Assembly (NCBI GenBank): GCA_014155875.1
Contig: JACEFZ010016120.1
Span: forward strand, 1-64,000
Reading direction: 5' to 3'
DNA from: Cepaea nemoralis
Taxonomy: Eukaryota > Mollusca > Gastropoda > Stylommatophora > Helicidae
Length of the DNA: 64,000 nt
The position numbers and the translations under genes were made by a program. Positions 10,640 to 19,749 of this stretch are shown here, piece by piece. Positions within the stretch are counted from its first letter, which is position 1, and each line of letters begins with the position of its first letter. The notes beneath the pieces are model-generated. The model searched no databases. It worked only from the letters and a program-made list of their open reading frames with translations, and was not told the origin of the DNA.

Positions 10640-13600
10640 CCAATTAGCAGGTAGTGACCACAGACCAATCAAGCTTGTAATAAATATGGAGTATGTTCCA
10701 CAGGAGCAAAAGCCTTTGCCCCGTTGGAATTACAAACGAGCAGATTGGGACAGATTTGCCATACTAACAGACAAATATTGTGAAAACATAAATACACGAT
10801 ATGGCAACATGAAGCAAATGGTGGAAAGTCTAAACAGAGCAATAATACAGGCGGCCACTGAGTCTATTCCAAGAGGAGCGAGGAAAAATTACAAACCATA
10901 CTGGACTGAAGACCTACAAATTTTGGAGAACAAAGTTGAAGATGCTAGGAAGACCGCAGAGAGAGAACAAACAACTGAAGCGAACATCTCTCTCAAAGCC
11001 ATCTCAGCAAAATATAAAAGAACAGTAAATCAAACAACAAGAGATTGTTGGAGGGAAAAAACAGAAAACCTGAATTTTGACAGGGATGGAAACAAACTAT
11101 GGAAACTAGTGAAAGCCATGAACAATGAAGGACCTAGAAACAAACAATTAACAATTAAACAAGGAAATGCCTTGCTTACAGGAAAAAAGGCTGCAAATGC
11201 ACTAATGGAACACTATGCCAGTGCAAACCACATTGATATTACAGCCGAACAGAAGAAAGCAATCAAAGATAAACAGATACATCATAGATATACAGAGACA
11301 GCAGCAGAATATATGATGGCAAATCTAACAATGGAAGAAATGGAACAGGCAATGAATACCCTAAAAAAGAAGACATCACCAGGAAAGGGTGGAATCACAA
11401 ATGAAATGCTAATAGGACTAGGCACTAAGGCAAAAAAGAAACTACTAGCAGTCCTAAATTACAGCTGGAAGAGGGGAATAGTCCCACAGGCATGGAAGGA
11501 AGCTATACTAATACCAGTCCCAAAGAAAGGAAAAGACCTGGAAGAACCAAATGGCTATCGACCTATCAGTCTTCTTAGCTGTGTAGGAAAATTAATGGAA
11601 CGCATTATCAATGGCAGGCTAACATGGCATCTGGAAGAAAACCAACTCTTAACACCTCATCAAGCAGGATTCAGAAAGTACAGATCCACTGAAGATCAAA
11701 TAACCTATATAGCTCAGGAAATAGAGGATGCCTTCCAAGAGAAAAAGCACACACTAGCGGTCTGGATAGATTTAGAAAAAGCATTTGATAAAGTATGGAA
11801 GGAAGGACTGAAAGTAAAACTGCAAAAAATGCATGTTTGTGGAAAAATGTATAAATGGATCAGCCACTACCTTGAGAACAGAACTGCCAGGACAAAAGTA
11901 CAAGGACAAACCAGCAAAATGATGCTGTTGGAGCAAGGTGTCCCCCAAGGAGGAGTTCTTTCACCAACATTATTCCTAGCATATATAAACGACATATTGG
12001 AAAATTTTCCAGCCAGAGTACACACATCATCCTTTGCAGATGACCTAGCCATATGGACATCTGAAGAATATATTAGTACAGCTAACAGCAGAATACAGCA
12101 AGCCTTATTAGCGCTAGAGGACTGGTCAAAATCATGGCTAGTGAAGATAAGTGAGGAGAAAACAACATGCACAGTGTTCTCCCTCTCAAATAAACCTCAG
12201 CAACCTAAGCTGGTATTGAATGGAAAAATATTGCGCCATGAAGAAAATCCAAACTATCTAGGAGTCACCTTTGATCGTCGCCTGACATGGAAGACACAGG
12301 TTGAGAAAAATCGAACAAGAGCAAGGCAGAGAATGGCAATCATGAAAAAGCTTGCTGGTACAACGTGGGGAGCAGATGAGAAAGTTCTCAAGAAGTTATA
12401 TACTGGACGGGTGAGGCCAGTACTGGAATATGGCATTGCAGCTTGGGCAACAGCAGCTAAGTCAAACTTTAACAAAATAAGTAGAGTCCAAAACCAAGGA
12501 ATGCGAATCATAACTGGAAGCCTGAAGACAACGCCTATTAATGAACTAGAAAAGATCACTTGTTTACAACCAATGCAGGATAGAAGAGATAGCAAAGCCC
12601 AGCAACAAGCAGAAAAATTTAGAAGATTGACAGACCACCCTATGTACAACAGATTTAATGGTTTTGGAAAGGGAAGACTGAAGCGTAGCAACTTTGTAGA
12701 AACTGCAAAACGAAGGATTAGGGCAGATTCTATTCTTAACATATCAACAGTCAAGCCCATACACAATGCACACAAGTTCCCAGCTTGGAGACAGCAGCAA
12801 CTGCCTGAGATGATAGAAAACATTCCTGGTATTGAGAAAAAGAACACTCAGCATGAAACCGAAAGAAGAGAAATAACCCTAAACTACATAAAAGAACATT
12901 ACCCAAGCAGGAATTGGACCCATGCATATACAGATGGATCAGCCAAAAATTCAATAGAGAATGGAGGAGGAGGAATTCTCCTAAATTTAAAAAATGGAGT
13001 GAAAAAAACACATTCAATGTCAACTGGAAAATTTTCAAGTAACTTCAAAGCGGAGATAGAGGCTCTGAAAACTGCAGCAGAAATGCTCCTGATGGAGGAA
13101 AATAAAGAGAAGCAAATAGCTATCTTCACAGATGCAAAGTCAGCTGTCTCAATACTGAAGAGCAATAACAGCACAGAAGTAACTGACCTAAGAGCAGCAC
13201 TCCATGGTCTATGCCAGAAATCCAAAAAAGTTGTAATACAGTGGATCCCATCACATTGCAGTATACCTGGAAACGAAGAGGCTGACAGACTGGCAAAAGA
13301 GGGCGGACGACTACCACAGCCTGACATAGACATAACCTATAATGAGGCAAAGAGGTTGATAAAAAGCACTTATAGAACCAAATGGGAATCAGAGCATCCA
13401 GGCCATCAGAAGGATGATGCATATTACAAACTCGACCGAAGAGAACAAGTAGCAATCTTCAGACTCCGCACAGGACATAACAGGCTGAAATACCACTTGT
13501 TCAATAAACTAAAGATAGGAGATACCGATGAATGTAATTGTGGAACTGGTAAAATGACAGCTAAACATTTGCTGCAGGATTGCCCAACGTATGCAGAACA

Positions 13601-13712
13601 GAGAAAGATATTTTGGCCCACACCTGCTTCATTTGAGGACAAGCTCTATGGAGATATCAATAAGTTAAAGTTGACCGCAGATTACTTTAACTATATACAG
13701 GTTGACATTTAA
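10548..13712 (+). CDS. LINE reverse transcriptase-RNase H polyprotein frame (I/Ingi type)
   Basis: The frame is open from just after a TAG at 10,545 to 13,712 without interruption. It begins with the end of the endonuclease (SDHRP). Numbering from the V at 10,632, RT motifs are GYRPISLLSCVGKLMERII (308-326), HQAGFRKYRSTEDQ (343-356), the WIDLEKAFD aspartate (D380), GVPQGGVLSPTLF (436-448) and the catalytic FADD (468-471). RNase H follows with the expected acidic set: TDGS (D768), E810, D834 (FTDAKSA) and SH...EEAD (H875, D885). A C-terminal C-X-C-X8-H-X4-C motif (C968, C970, H979, C984) may bind nucleic acid. The enzyme would prime reverse transcription at a nick. Without a whole endonuclease this copy is probably not autonomous. 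There is no ATG at its natural beginning, since it was the downstream half of a longer ORF. Confidence 0.9.
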   Translation, partial: GYSRRWITTSTPDLAFCTGDILHKIDRHVLDQLAGSDHRPIKLVINMEYVPQEQKPLPRWNYKRADWDRFAILTDKYCENINTRYGNMKQMVESLNRAIIQAATESIPRGARKNYKPYWTEDLQILENKVEDARKTAEREQTTEANISLKAISAKYKRTVNQTTRDCWREKTENLNFDRDGNKLWKLVKAMNNEGPRNKQLTIKQGNALLTGKKAANALMEHYASANHIDITAEQKKAIKDKQIHHRYTETAAEYMMANLTMEEMEQAMNTLKKKTSPGKGGITNEMLIGLGTKAKKKLLAVLNYSWKRGIVPQAWKEAILIPVPKKGKDLEEPNGYRPISLLSCVGKLMERIINGRLTWHLEENQLLTPHQAGFRKYRSTEDQITYIAQEIEDAFQEKKHTLAVWIDLEKAFDKVWKEGLKVKLQKMHVCGKMYKWISHYLENRTARTKVQGQTSKMMLLEQGVPQGGVLSPTLFLAYINDILENFPARVHTSSFADDLAIWTSEEYISTANSRIQQALLALEDWSKSWLVKISEEKTTCTVFSLSNKPQQPKLVLNGKILRHEENPNYLGVTFDRRLTWKTQVEKNRTRARQRMAIMKKLAGTTWGADEKVLKKLYTGRVRPVLEYGIAAWATAAKSNFNKISRVQNQGMRIITGSLKTTPINELEKITCLQPMQDRRDSKAQQQAEKFRRLTDHPMYNRFNGFGKGRLKRSNFVETAKRRIRADSILNISTVKPIHNAHKFPAWRQQQLPEMIENIPGIEKKNTQHETERREITLNYIKEHYPSRNWTHAYTDGSAKNSIENGGGGILLNLKNGVKKTHSMSTGKFSSNFKAEIEALKTAAEMLLMEENKEKQIAIFTDAKSAVSILKSNNSTEVTDLRAALHGLCQKSKKVVIQWIPSHCSIPGNEEADRLAKEGGRLPQPDIDITYNEAKRLIKSTYRTKWESEHPGHQKDDAYYKLDRREQVAIFRLRTGHNRLKYHLFNKLKIGDTDECNCGTGKMTAKHLLQDCPTYAEQRKIFWPTPASFEDKLYGDINKLKLTADYFNYIQVDI

Positions 13713-13729
13713 AGGTGCATGAAGACCCA

Positions 13730-14215
13730 GAGGCATAAAATGGAATATTGCTTGGATAGCAAATCCATTTTGTGGAAAGTCCAAATCGAAAGCTCGCTGT
13801 GTGGGCTTCATAAAAGGTGGAAAAGTGTCCTAGTGGCATGAAATGGAATATTGCTTGGATAGCAAATCCATTACATGGAAAGTCCGAATCAAAAGCCCAT
13901 TGTGTGGGCTTCATAAAAGGTGGAAAAGTGTCCTAGTGGCATGAAATGGAATATTGCTTGGATAGCAAATCCATTAAGTGGAAAGTCCGAATCAAAAGCC
14001 CACTGTGTGGGCTTCATAAAAGGTGGAAAAGTGTCCTAGTGGCACAAAATGGAATATTGCTTGGATAGCAAATCCATTACGTGGAAAGTCTGAATCAAAA
14101 GCCCACTGTGTGGGCTTCATAAAAGGTGGAAAAGTGTCCTAGTGGCACGAAATGGAATATTGCTTGGCTAGCAAATCCATTACATGGAAAGTCCAAATCG
14201 AAAGCTCACTGTGTG
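13730..14215 (+). repeat. 103-bp tandem repeat in LINE 3' region, about 4.7 copies
   Basis: The block tggaatattgcttggatagc begins at 13,741, 13,844, 13,947, 14,050 and 14,153, an exact 103-bp spacing. Each unit also carries the inverted pair agcaaatccatt/aatggaatattgct-like and aaagcccactgtgtgggctt, which could fold into hairpins. It lies directly after the stop codon of the RT frame and belongs to the LINE, being inside the target duplications. Confidence 0.95.
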
Positions 14216-14668
14216 GATGTCATCTGCAGACTGCATACTTCTGGTTTCCGGAAGAACAGCCTATGGTGAACGGAAGGCCCAATATACGGAAGTGAGGCTA
14301 AGCAGCCATGTGAAGGACGTGACGATTCCTTGGGTGAGCCCAGTACCAGAGCGCTATGTATCGGCTCTGCAAGAATGGAAGCCTCCTTGGATGGCGGGGA
14401 ATGCCTATGGTCTGCCCCTGCCTTCCCTTGAGGGCTGACCAGGATCTTTGGCTGTTCTATATAGACCAGCTGGGATGGGGGATAACACCACAACAGTGAG
14501 AGTCAAACGTCCTAAGAAACCCCCGGGAAGGTTAACCCGGTCAACAAATGCCCGCAGAAGTCGGATGTGTCGGCCTAACGGCGCAAGAACGCAGCTCTGC
14601 TGTAAACAGGCACAACGCAATCACATCCGAAAAAAAAACTCCGGATGAACGAAGAAGAAGAAGAAGAA
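14216..14668 (+). mobile_element. LINE 3' untranslated end with hairpin and (GAA)n tail
   Basis: Non-coding 3' terminal part of the I-type LINE. It ends with a segment containing ccgggaaggttaacccgg (near-palindromic), about 120 bp more, and a (gaa)n tail. The last 145 bp or so recur at 18,654-18,798 with their own target duplication, which shows that this 3' end is mobilised. Confidence 0.75.
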
Positions 14669-14679
14669 GAATATTATAC

Positions 14680-15510
14680 AATGTTGGTTTATTGACCCTT
14701 CTGTCCCAGAATAACTCTTTTGTGTATTCTGTCGATCTTTTTATTATGTCGGTATAATCAATTATAATTTCTCCATCTTTCCCTCTGATACAACCATTTC
14801 CTGTTATATTATTTTTCTTTGTAAATCTTTTTATATTTTCATGCAATTCTTTCGAGTTGTGTTTTATTTCTAGATACTCTATTTTTTTGCATTTTTTCTG
14901 CAACCACTCTTTTTTTGGCAACTCTGCACATGTGACATAATTATCTATCTATTAATATTTACTCTGGAGTGTTCTTTGCTTTCTTTCTTTGAGTCATTTT
15001 GCTCAAGATTTCATCGGTTATGCATATGTGCTTTTTCTTATTTACCTTCACTGGCAAGGTGGTAGATACAATCTGTATACTAGTTTTTACATATTCTCAC
15101 TTTGTATTAATTGTATCTTCAGGATTTTCACATCTATATTGTTCCATGCTTTCCTTATTCTTGTGTTTTTAAGTTTTATTTGTAATTTTAAGACTACTTT
15201 TCCACATATAGTTTCCTAGGGTTATGTTGGAAAAATGTGTTACAAATAGTAAGACTGTTTTCTTCGCAAAACTGTATCAGCCGGTCTCCTCTGTGGTTTC
15301 TGTTTCCCATTCCATGTTGCCCTACTATCTGCTTATATTTAGTTTTTCCAACCATATCTCCCATGACAATTAGGGCCTCTGATGACTTTACAACCTTCAT
15401 TGTTTGTTGTAGGTCTTTATAATATTCTTCTAGCTGTTCACTATAATCAGTCATTGGAGCATACGTCTGAAGAATTATTATGCCTTAATTGTGAGTAGTA
15501 TCATTCTATC
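14680..15510 (-). pseudogene. LINE family C, endonuclease end and linker, 5' part of split copy
   Basis: On the minus strand, 15,454-15,194 encodes an endonuclease piece: ALIVMGDMVGKTKYKQIVGQ, where GDFN has become GDMV, then NRNHRGDRLIQFCEENSL and CNTFFQHNPRK. From 14,921 the linker runs KKEWLQKKCKKIEY to NGCIRGKDGEIIIDYTDIIK and ends KPTLYNI at the border of the nested LINE at 14,680. It continues at 9,700. The frame is broken and the copy inactive. Confidence 0.8.
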
Positions 15511-15639
15511 TTTATGAGCACAGAATCCACTAATATTTTTCTCTGAGTTTCTTTTTACTAAAATTCCTACTCCTCTCTCGTGGTGATCTCCTCCTGAGTT
15601 GATGAATATGTAGTCGTCTCACCTTATATAACTTGCATC

Positions 15640-15800
15640 TGTCCATAATATAGTAATCACAGTAAACATTGTATGTCATTCTCCATGTTTCTGAAACATA
15701 AATGATATAGTAATCATAGTAAATGTATGTCATTCTCCATGTTTCTGAGACATAAATGATATAGTAATCATAGTAAATGTATGTCATTCTCTATATTTCT
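15640..15800 (-). repeat. 54-bp tandem repeat, about 3 copies
   Basis: Units containing gtatgtcattctccatgttt and tgagacataaatgatatagt repeat about every 54 bp. Being 18 codons long, the repeat gives a repetitive minus-strand frame that is not a gene. Confidence 0.75.
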
Positions 15801-16034
15801 GAGACATACAGTAGTACTGCTTTCATTGAACAGTCTGTTATTTAATTTCTTTGACTTCCACACATGTCCAATTGCTATGAAAACTCTTCTTGCCTGTTGC
15901 ATTCTTATTTTAATAACTTTATATGTTGTCCTTTCTGTGTCTACATTGCTATCTAAATAGGTGTATAATTCTGCCTCTCGAAGTGATGTTTCACCAAGAG
16001 GGATCAGGTTAACATTTGCTTGATTTCTTCTCAT
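15790..16034 (-). pseudogene. LINE C-terminal (RT thumb) fragment, minus strand
   Basis: Encodes NVDTERTTYKVIKIRMQQAR and then FIAIGHVWKSKKLNNRLFN, the region after the RT palm in a common APE-type LINE family. A related plus-strand piece lies at 56,650-57,315, and a diverged copy lies at about 39,590-39,760 as part of the segmental duplication. Confidence 0.7.
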
Positions 16035-16754
16035 TATCTTTGTCTTTCCCTGTGAATGTTAGACTTAATTGATGTGCTCTCCTATCTATTGTGTTTAGGT
16101 AAATCATGCATTTCATTTCAATGTGTGGGACAGGAGGGCAATGTCATCAACCAAGTTCAGATCTTTGAGCTTCAGTGCACAAGCAGACATTATTGGGTCC
16201 AAATTTACCTAATTGTCAAATGTAGGCACGCTCACAACTTTCATTGTAGAAGCTCACAAAGTAGAATTCTTGCTCATATGCAACCATTTAGAGGAAACGT
16301 TAATGATGAGAGTTCCATGTTTTTCTCTCCAAATGAAAACTTTTTATTGGATATATATATAAGGGGAAAAAAGATACATCAAAGAATTGCTACCATCATA
16401 ACTATTGCATCAACTTTAATGTGTGTATGATGTGTGACACAAGTAATAAGGATGTTGGACAAAGCTGTCATGTATTGTTATAATTTTGTCATGATAAACC
16501 AATATCATTACTCTGATTTGTTGCCAAACTCAAATTATTAAAGGGCACTTGAGGAATAACGTTATCAGAAATCATGTCTTGAAATGATCATAAGGCATTT
16601 TGTATCATTAATGATGGTTAGATATTATCTTGAAAAACAAAATATCAAATTAATTTATATATTTTATTTGTGCATACATCAAATCCACACGAAACTCTCA
16701 GCTCACAGTGTCGCACCACGCACTCAACTCAGTAGCAGGGCGACAGAACCGTAA

Positions 16755-17496
16755 ACTGCCAGTCCAACATGAGGAAAATGTGAATACAACGGTAGCCACG
16801 AGCATAAACTGCCAGTCCAACATGAGGAAAATGTGAATACAACGGTAGCCACGAGCATAAACTGCCAGTCCAACATGAGGAAAATGTGAATACAACGGTA
16901 GCCACGAGCATAAACTGCCAGTCCAACATGAGGAAAATGTGAATACAACGGTAGCCACGAGCATAAACTGCCAGTCCAACATGAGGAAAATGTGAATACA
17001 ACGGTAGCCACGAGCATAAACTGCCAGTCCAACATGAGGAAAATGTGAATACAACGGTAGCCACGAGCATAAACTGCCAGTCCAACATGAGGAAAATGTG
17101 AATACAACGGTAGCCACGAGCATAAACTGCCAGTCCAACATGAGGAAAATGTGAATACAACGGTAGCCACGAGCATAAACTGCCAGTCCAACATGAGGAA
17201 AATGTGAATACAACGGTAGCCACGAGCATAAACTGCCAGTCCAACATGAGGAAAATGTGAATACAACGGTAGCCACGAGCATAAACTGCCAGTCCAACAT
17301 GAGGAAAATGTGAATACAACGGTAGCCACGAGCATAAACTGCCAGTCCAACATGAGGAAAATGTGAATACAACGGTAGCCACGAGCATAAACTGCCAGTC
17401 CAACATGAGGAAAATGTGAATACAACGGTAGCCACGAGCATAAACTGCCAGTCCAACATGAGGAAAATGTGAATACAACGGTAGCCACGAGCATAA
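16755..17496. repeat. 53-bp minisatellite, 14 near-identical copies
   Basis: The block actgccagtccaacatgagg starts at 16,755, 16,808 and so on to 17,444, a constant 53-bp step, giving 14 copies over 742 bp with no difference that I noticed. Because 53 is not a multiple of 3 and no unit frame has a stop on the minus strand, all three minus frames are open. This produces three overlapping repetitive ORFs of 256-306 codons that should not be read as genes without RNA evidence. Confidence 0.97.
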
Positions 17497-17829
17497 ACGC
17501 CCAGAGGCCTTAACCGTTTCACTGCCTATCTGCCATGCTGGGGACCAGAAGTAGGTGAACATCTGGTTGGGAAAGTGACTGCCAATTCCATCAGGTGGGA
17601 ACTGTGCTGTTCTTGGAGGATTTTTGTAGTGACATTCTGGTGGTGGCATTTTTCACAGTGTGCCTGAGTGGGCCGTTGTTTGTTGAGACTCCTGTCTTTT
17701 CCGCTTTTCACATGAGTCAGTGAGGAACATTTTATGTGATGTTCACTGGCACGGGAATGCTGCATAATGGGGACGATCCTTTGCTGTTTATGTTGGACTA
17801 ACGACTAATAATACATCTAATCCTTTCAG

Positions 17830-17908
17830 ACTGACTGTAGACATATGATGGAGAGTAAACTACCATCAAGTGTGAAGATAGAACAGCCTGAAGTCTATGT
17901 AGGTCCAG
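17830..17908 (+). CDS. Predicted 5' coding exon of the C2H2 zinc-finger gene
   Basis: An acceptor-like tract (atctaatcctttcag) ends at 17,829. Two ATGs follow (17,845 and 17,848), then codons for MESKLPSSVKIEQPEVYVGP, and a consensus donor gtaagatt starts at 17,909. The exon ends in phase 1 (one base over). The exon beginning at 21,120 starts in the complementary phase, giving GAA across the join and continuing ETHSWSQRSPDL. VKIE is a psi-K-x-E sumoylation consensus. A paralogous exon with the same donor and phase is at 41,331-41,398, so the unit is conserved across a duplication. No recognised domain. The splice junctions are inferred and untested. Confidence 0.65.
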
Positions 17909-17929
17909 GTAAGATTAAGTGCAATATAA

Positions 17930-18065
17930 CATAACAGTTAGTTGTATATCCTTTACAGGCTGTTGCAGTCTACCCCAGCACTTACTGGCTGTTTGTGATT
18001 TACTAGATAATTTTACATTTAGTAGTTCGCCATTGCTTACTGAATGGCCACATCCTTATACCATT
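17930..18065 (-). mobile_element. SINE family 2 fragment inside the duplicated locus
   Basis: Contains tatcctttacaggctgttgc and agtagttcgccattgctt, matching the family 2 body. The same fragment sits at the same place in copy 2 (from about 41,430), so it was inserted before the segmental duplication. Confidence 0.6.
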
Positions 18066-18653
18066 AAAATAACACAATAGCCGAATGTAAATCTACGCAG
18101 ACACTGGTTAAAATAAGGTCATCCATGGGGTAAGTGGGCAGCTCTTCTGAGCAGAGCAGGGCACTCTCTTGTCTTGACAGTCAAAAATTGCTGTCAAAGG
18201 CAGAGGTAAAAGATACCCGTGAATATGGAAGACAAGGGAAAATGACCATATTATTTTCCCAAGACTATGTATCTTGAGAGATCAAGTCTGAGATTGATGT
18301 TAATGGCTGCAGTGTTGGTGGGAAACTTACTGCTTACTTTGCAATTCCTTCTTCGTAGCGTAACAATGGCATTTCGATTGCTGAAACTTTCATTTGGGCG
18401 ACTGAGGGAATTTAGAAACACTGTCTTCAATGCAACAGCATCAGTTACAAGCGCTGTAGATTGGAAGCAAATGGTTTTGAACACTGTAATTGACAATTGT
18501 CCACAGGAAAAAGCCTTGGTGAAGGAACATCCAAGCAGATTGATTGCGTAGTGATCAATGAGAGGTTTAGAAGTGCCTGAATAGATAAATGAAGACAATG
18601 CCTTGTGGTAACTAATCACGTCCAAGTGTGTGGACAAATAAAAGTAAGAATTA

Positions 18654-18798
18654 CCCCGGGAAGGTTAACCCGGTCAACAAATGCCTGCAGAAGTCGGATG
18701 TGTCCGCCTAACGGCGCAAGAACGCAGCTCTGCTGTAAACAGGCACAACACAATCACGTCCGGAAAAAAAACTCAGGATGAACGCAGAAAAAGAAGAA
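18654..18798 (+). mobile_element. 145-bp LINE 3'-end copy with 11-bp target duplication
   Basis: Matches the last 145 bp or so of the I-type LINE (about 14,523-14,668), including ccgggaaggttaacccgg, an A-run and a gaa-rich tail. It is flanked by agtaagaatta at 18,643-18,653 and 18,799-18,809. It is either a strongly 5'-truncated LINE insertion or a SINE that borrowed this LINE tail. Confidence 0.85.
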
Positions 18799-18809
18799 AG
18801 TAAGAATTA

Positions 18810-19390
18810 AGAGAGGGGAAAAGAGGTTCAGAACATGAGACTAAATAAAGATATTCCAAAAACATACAGATATTAAAGAACAATACATAGTTATTGTTAA
18901 AAACAAATATAATGCAATAAATAAAATACAAAGTATAAGTGAAGAATGGAAAATGGAGTCCAGTAATCAAAGACATATTACTCGAGAGAAGAGACCAAGC
19001 TGAAAAGAAAATTGGTTAAATGAGCAGTGCAAAATAATTGAACTGAATTCTATTAAAGATACACAATATATGCACAGGCAGATTAATGAGTTGACAGGAA
19101 GAAACATAAGAGTAAACAAAGAATATCTGAAATAAAATTAAAAAAACAACAACATACTATTGGAAGAAAGTGCTATAATAAAGAGATGGAATGAATACAT
19201 AAGAGAATTATGTGATGGAGAAAGAGCATAATTAACAGAAGAAAGTAATTTAGAAGGTCCAGTGATACAAGAGGATGTCACAGGTGCTATGAAACGTGAA
19301 GAACAGAAAAACAGCTCAGCCAAATGTAATCATTATATAAGAATTAGAAGTACTGGGAGAATTTGGAGCTACATTAAACAATATACAGTT
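18810..19390 (+). pseudogene. LINE linker fragment between endonuclease and RT
   Basis: Broken plus-strand frames read IIKRWNEYIRELCDGERA, ESNLEGPVIQEDVTGAMKRE and later LEVLGEFGATLNNIQ-like text (with a frameshift), which is the typical stretch leading into LINE reverse transcriptase. No RT core follows. Confidence 0.6.
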
Positions 19391-19740
19391 TAAGTTACAA
19401 TGAGGAAGTTTTATTTTTAGACATACCACTTATAAGTTTTTTTTAGACGTGCCACCCCACATTGATGTTTTTCTGGACATTCTATTTCAAGTGTTTTGTT
19501 TTTTCTGACGTGCCATATTATTCTTTAATCTGTCACCTCAAGTTGTACTATAAATGTTAGTTTCAGGCAGGAAGTTAACACTCTTGATTGTGACAGCAAT
19601 GAAATATCAATATTGCTTGCTGTTGTAAATTGTTTAGAGATAACTATTCTTTAAATAGACTTCATAGCGAAAAATGTCAGTAATAAATTAATGACATATA
19701 ACCTGTTCATTTGTTAATTTACACTTACACAGTCACTTCA
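19391..19740. other. AT-rich spacer
   Basis: No gene or repeat family recognised before the 17-bp satellite begins. Short T-rich stretches with gacgtgccac and gacatgccac-like words occur about three times between 19,415 and 19,520. Confidence 0.4.
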
Positions 19741-19749
19741 CCTCTCTTA

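Larger units (their letters stand above)
9701..14679 (+). mobile_element. I/Ingi-type LINE, near full length (4957 bp), nested in LINE C
   Basis: The 11-bp gaatattatac occurs directly before (9701-9711) and after (14669-14679) the element, so it is a target site duplication. The body is 9712-14668. It has a GC-richer 5' leader, an endonuclease frame (9989-10,539), an RT-RNase H frame (10,548-13,712), a 3' region with a 103-bp tandem repeat, and a (gaa)n tail. It interrupts LINE C exactly within the codons for LYNI, so it is younger than LINE C. The RNase H after RT and the C-terminal CxC-H-C motif place it in the I group (I/Ingi/Nimb-like). The exact clade needs a phylogeny. Confidence 0.9.
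15835..18300. repeat. Segmental duplication, copy 1 (partner about 39,590-42,000)
   Basis: Blocks in the same order and orientation are shared with 39,590-42,000. They include the LINE thumb fragment, gtgggacaggagggcaatgt, gcttcagtgcacaagcagac, tcagaaatcatgtcttgaa, agatattatcttgaaaaa, the short zinc-finger-gene exon with its splice donor, and ggcagtca-ttgctgtcaaaggcagag. Differences are many, so the duplication is old. Copy 1 alone carries about 1.1 kb (16,685-17,815) with the 53-bp minisatellite. Copy 2 alone carries a LINE fragment (40,200-41,105) and a SINE. Confidence 0.8.

Noticed and set aside
11860..13642. Several minus-strand ORFs (up to 197 codons)
   Set aside because: Shadows of the RT/RNase H frame on the plus strand.
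16698..17649. Three overlapping minus-strand ORFs of 256-306 codons
   Set aside because: They are the three frames of one 53-bp minisatellite with no stop codon. The proteins are the same repeat shifted, with no domain or start context.
18251..18637. Antiparallel ORFs of 94 (plus) and 128 (minus) codons
   Set aside because: No domain, no splice or start context, and the plus-strand frame is not kept in the duplicated locus. Left as unsupported.
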